DNA from: an uncultured Bacillota bacterium
GTDB taxonomy: Bacteria > Bacillota_I > Bacilli_A > RF39 > UBA660
Reading direction: 5' to 3'
NCBI GenBank assembly: GCA_947303895.1
Contig: CAMYZQ010000003.1
Coordinates: 1 to 39,239 of the forward strand
DNA length: 39,239 bases
The position numbers were made by a program, and so were the translations under genes. The notes under the pieces were generated by a model. The model was not told the DNA's origin and searched no databases. It was given only the letters and a program-made list of their open reading frames with translations. Shown here one piece after another: positions 37,952 to 39,239 of the stretch. How positions within the stretch are numbered: position 1 is the first letter of the stretch; every line of letters starts with the position of its first letter.

Positions 37952-38058
37952 AGTGAAGGAAACTTCATAAAAAAAGGAACATTTGCTTTTGCATGTGAAT
38001 GTCAACCTTTTATATTTTGGGTGACACTCAATCAATGCTGATTTGAGTGTCTTTTATT
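37952..38058 (+). ncRNA. Candidate antisense antitoxin RNA, about 105 nt
   Basis: 5' hairpin TGAAG-GAAA-CTTCA, no useful ORF, 3' terminator GACACTCAATCA-atgc-TGATTTGAGTGTC-TTTTATTATT. Confidence 0.55.
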
Positions 38059-38068
38059 ATTCTTATAA

Positions 38069-38143
38069 TCATCTATATAAATGAATAAGAAGTAGTAAGA
38101 TGATTATGATTAGAGAAAGAATTAATAAATCTTTCTTTGTCAT
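38069..38143 (-). CDS. Candidate type I toxin, 24-aa hydrophobic peptide
   Basis: MTKKDLLILSLIIIILLLLIHLYR*; SD AAGGAGGTGAT 7 nt from ATG. Confidence 0.65.
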   Translation of the reverse strand: MTKKDLLILSLIIIILLLLIHLYR

Positions 38144-38149
38144 ATCATC

Positions 38150-38165
38150 ACCTCCTTCCGGAGGT
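38150..38165 (-). promoter_or_regulatory. SD-sequestering hairpin with GGAA tetraloop
   Basis: ACCTCC-GGAA-GGAGGT on the minus strand. Confidence 0.75.
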
Positions 38166-38193
38166 TGGCACTCACAACAAATGTTCCAAATTC

Positions 38194-38222
38194 ATTATAG
38201 CAAACATAGGTATGTAAAACAA
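38194..38222 (-). promoter_or_regulatory. Promoter of candidate toxin mRNA
   Basis: TTGTTT-N17-TATAAT with extended -10 TGC on the minus strand. Confidence 0.7.
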
Positions 38223-38244
38223 CCAATTTTTTTAAAATATCAAC

Positions 38245-38277
38245 AAAAAAAGTAGTGATTATTTATCACTACTTTTT
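38245..38277 (-). terminator. Terminator of the RNase J gene, overlapping its stop codon
   Basis: AGTAGTGAT-aaat-AATCACTACT then T-tract on the minus strand. Confidence 0.8.
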
Positions 38278-39239
38278 ATATCCATAATAACAGGCATAAT
38301 AATAGGTTTTCTGCCTGTTTTTTCTATTATGAAATCATTAACATCAGTTATAATTTTACTCTTTAAATCAGCTATATTAAATCTTTTGTTGTTTAATTCT
38401 TTTTTAACAACTTCTTCAGCTTTATTTTCTATTTGTGTTAATAATTCTTCGTTTTCATTTACTAAAACGAATCCTCTAGTTGCTTGATTAACTTTACCAA
38501 GAAGTTTTCTCTTTTTAATATCTATATTGCATACTAAAACTAGTATTCCATCATTAGACATTATTTTTCTATCTTTTATAACAGCTCCGCCAACATCACC
38601 AATTCTATTACCATCAACATATATATCATAGCAAGGAAATGATCCTGCTTTTTTACATACACCGTTTTTAATAGATAATATTTCACCATTCATCATTGGG
38701 AATATATTTTCTTTTGGCATTTTGCATGCTATAGCTAATTCTTCATGTTTTCTTAAGTATCTGTAATCACCATGGATAGGCATTAAGTATTTTGGTTTTA
38801 TTAATCTTAGCATTAACTTTATTTCTTCTTGATTACCGTGTCCAGATGAATGAACATCACTTAATATAGTATTTGTATATGTTTTAATACCATTTAAAGC
38901 TAGTTTATTAAGAGTAATAGCTACAGCTTCAGCATTACCTTGAATAGGTGATGATGAAAATATAACTATATCACTTGGAACTAGTTTAATTTGTCTATGA
39001 GTACCATTAGCCATTCTTGATAATGCTGCTAAAGGTTCTCCTTGAGTACCAGTACAAAGTAAACATACTTCTTCAGGTCTTAAATTATTAGATTCTTCAG
39101 GAGAAATAATTATACCATTATTCTCTATATATCCTAGCTTAATTGCTATTTCAACCTGAGTTTGCATACTTCTTCCAAATAAAGCAACTTTTCTATTATT
39201 TCTTTTTGCAGTCTCTATAATATGTTTTAATCTATAAAC
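38259..39239 (-). CDS. rnj: Ribonuclease J, C-terminal part (truncated by window end)
   Basis: FGRSMQTQVEIAIKLGY, CLLCTGTQGEPLAALSRMANG, DVHSSGHGNQEEIKLMLRLIKPKYLMPIHGDYR. Confidence 0.93.
   Translation of the reverse strand, partial: VYRLKHIIETAKRNNRKVALFGRSMQTQVEIAIKLGYIENNGIIISPEESNNLRPEEVCLLCTGTQGEPLAALSRMANGTHRQIKLVPSDIVIFSSSPIQGNAEAVAITLNKLALNGIKTYTNTILSDVHSSGHGNQEEIKLMLRLIKPKYLMPIHGDYRYLRKHEELAIACKMPKENIFPMMNGEILSIKNGVCKKAGSFPCYDIYVDGNRIGDVGGAVIKDRKIMSNDGILVLVCNIDIKKRKLLGKVNQATRGFVLVNENEELLTQIENKAEEVVKKELNNKRFNIADLKSKIITDVNDFIIEKTGRKPIIMPVIMDIKSSDK

Larger units (their letters stand above)
37969..38187 (-). other. Predicted toxin mRNA, about 219 nt, with complementary 5' and 3' ends
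   Basis: Predicted +1 at 38187 (GGAACAUUUG...), 3' end CAAAUGUUCC followed by U7. Confidence 0.55.

Noticed and set aside
37976-38187. MITE-like element bounded by the GGAACATTTG/CAAATGTTCC inverted repeat
   Set aside because: No target-site duplication was seen; the arms coincide with the predicted mRNA start and the base before U7, so a transcript-closing role explains them better. Not fully excluded without genome-wide copy number.
1-39239. Mycoplasma-type code (TGA = Trp)
   Set aside because: TGA terminates ORFs at 32739 and 35068 and Trp is encoded by TGG throughout, so the standard bacterial code fits.
1-39239. CRISPR arrays, transposases or prophage genes
   Set aside because: No regularly spaced repeats, IS-like terminal repeats with a transposase, or phage structural/integrase ORFs were seen.

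Overview
This is a low-GC Firmicutes/Mollicutes-like chromosomal window. It uses the standard code: TGA ends several ORFs and Trp is TGG. Genes are tightly packed. Recognisable housekeeping genes are tRNA-His, hsp20 under a CIRCE operator, rmuC, an RsuA/RluB pseudouridine synthase, ferredoxin, yutD, ackA, an nrnA-like DHH gene, ysxC, der, HU, a short cca, dnaD, truB, rpsO, pnp and a partial RNase J. Accessory content includes a two-gene surface-adhesin locus (SdrD-B-like protein plus a thioester-domain/CnaB protein) and several tail-anchored proteins. The two most interesting loci are: (1) an unannotated candidate type I toxin-antitoxin locus between pnp and the RNase J gene (about 37917-38222). 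It has a 24-aa hydrophobic peptide, a consensus Shine-Dalgarno locked in a GNRA hairpin, an mRNA whose predicted 5' and 3' ends are complementary, and a convergent antisense RNA with its own promoter and terminator. (2) An operon (4705-6774) led by a RelB/DinJ-type RHH domain fused to a Nudix domain with a degenerate Nudix box. It is followed by an intact Nudix, a MazG-like protein and an unknown helical protein, and preceded by three TGTAGT repeats at exact 11-bp spacing. Family assignments come from reading motifs by eye; no database search or folding program was run.
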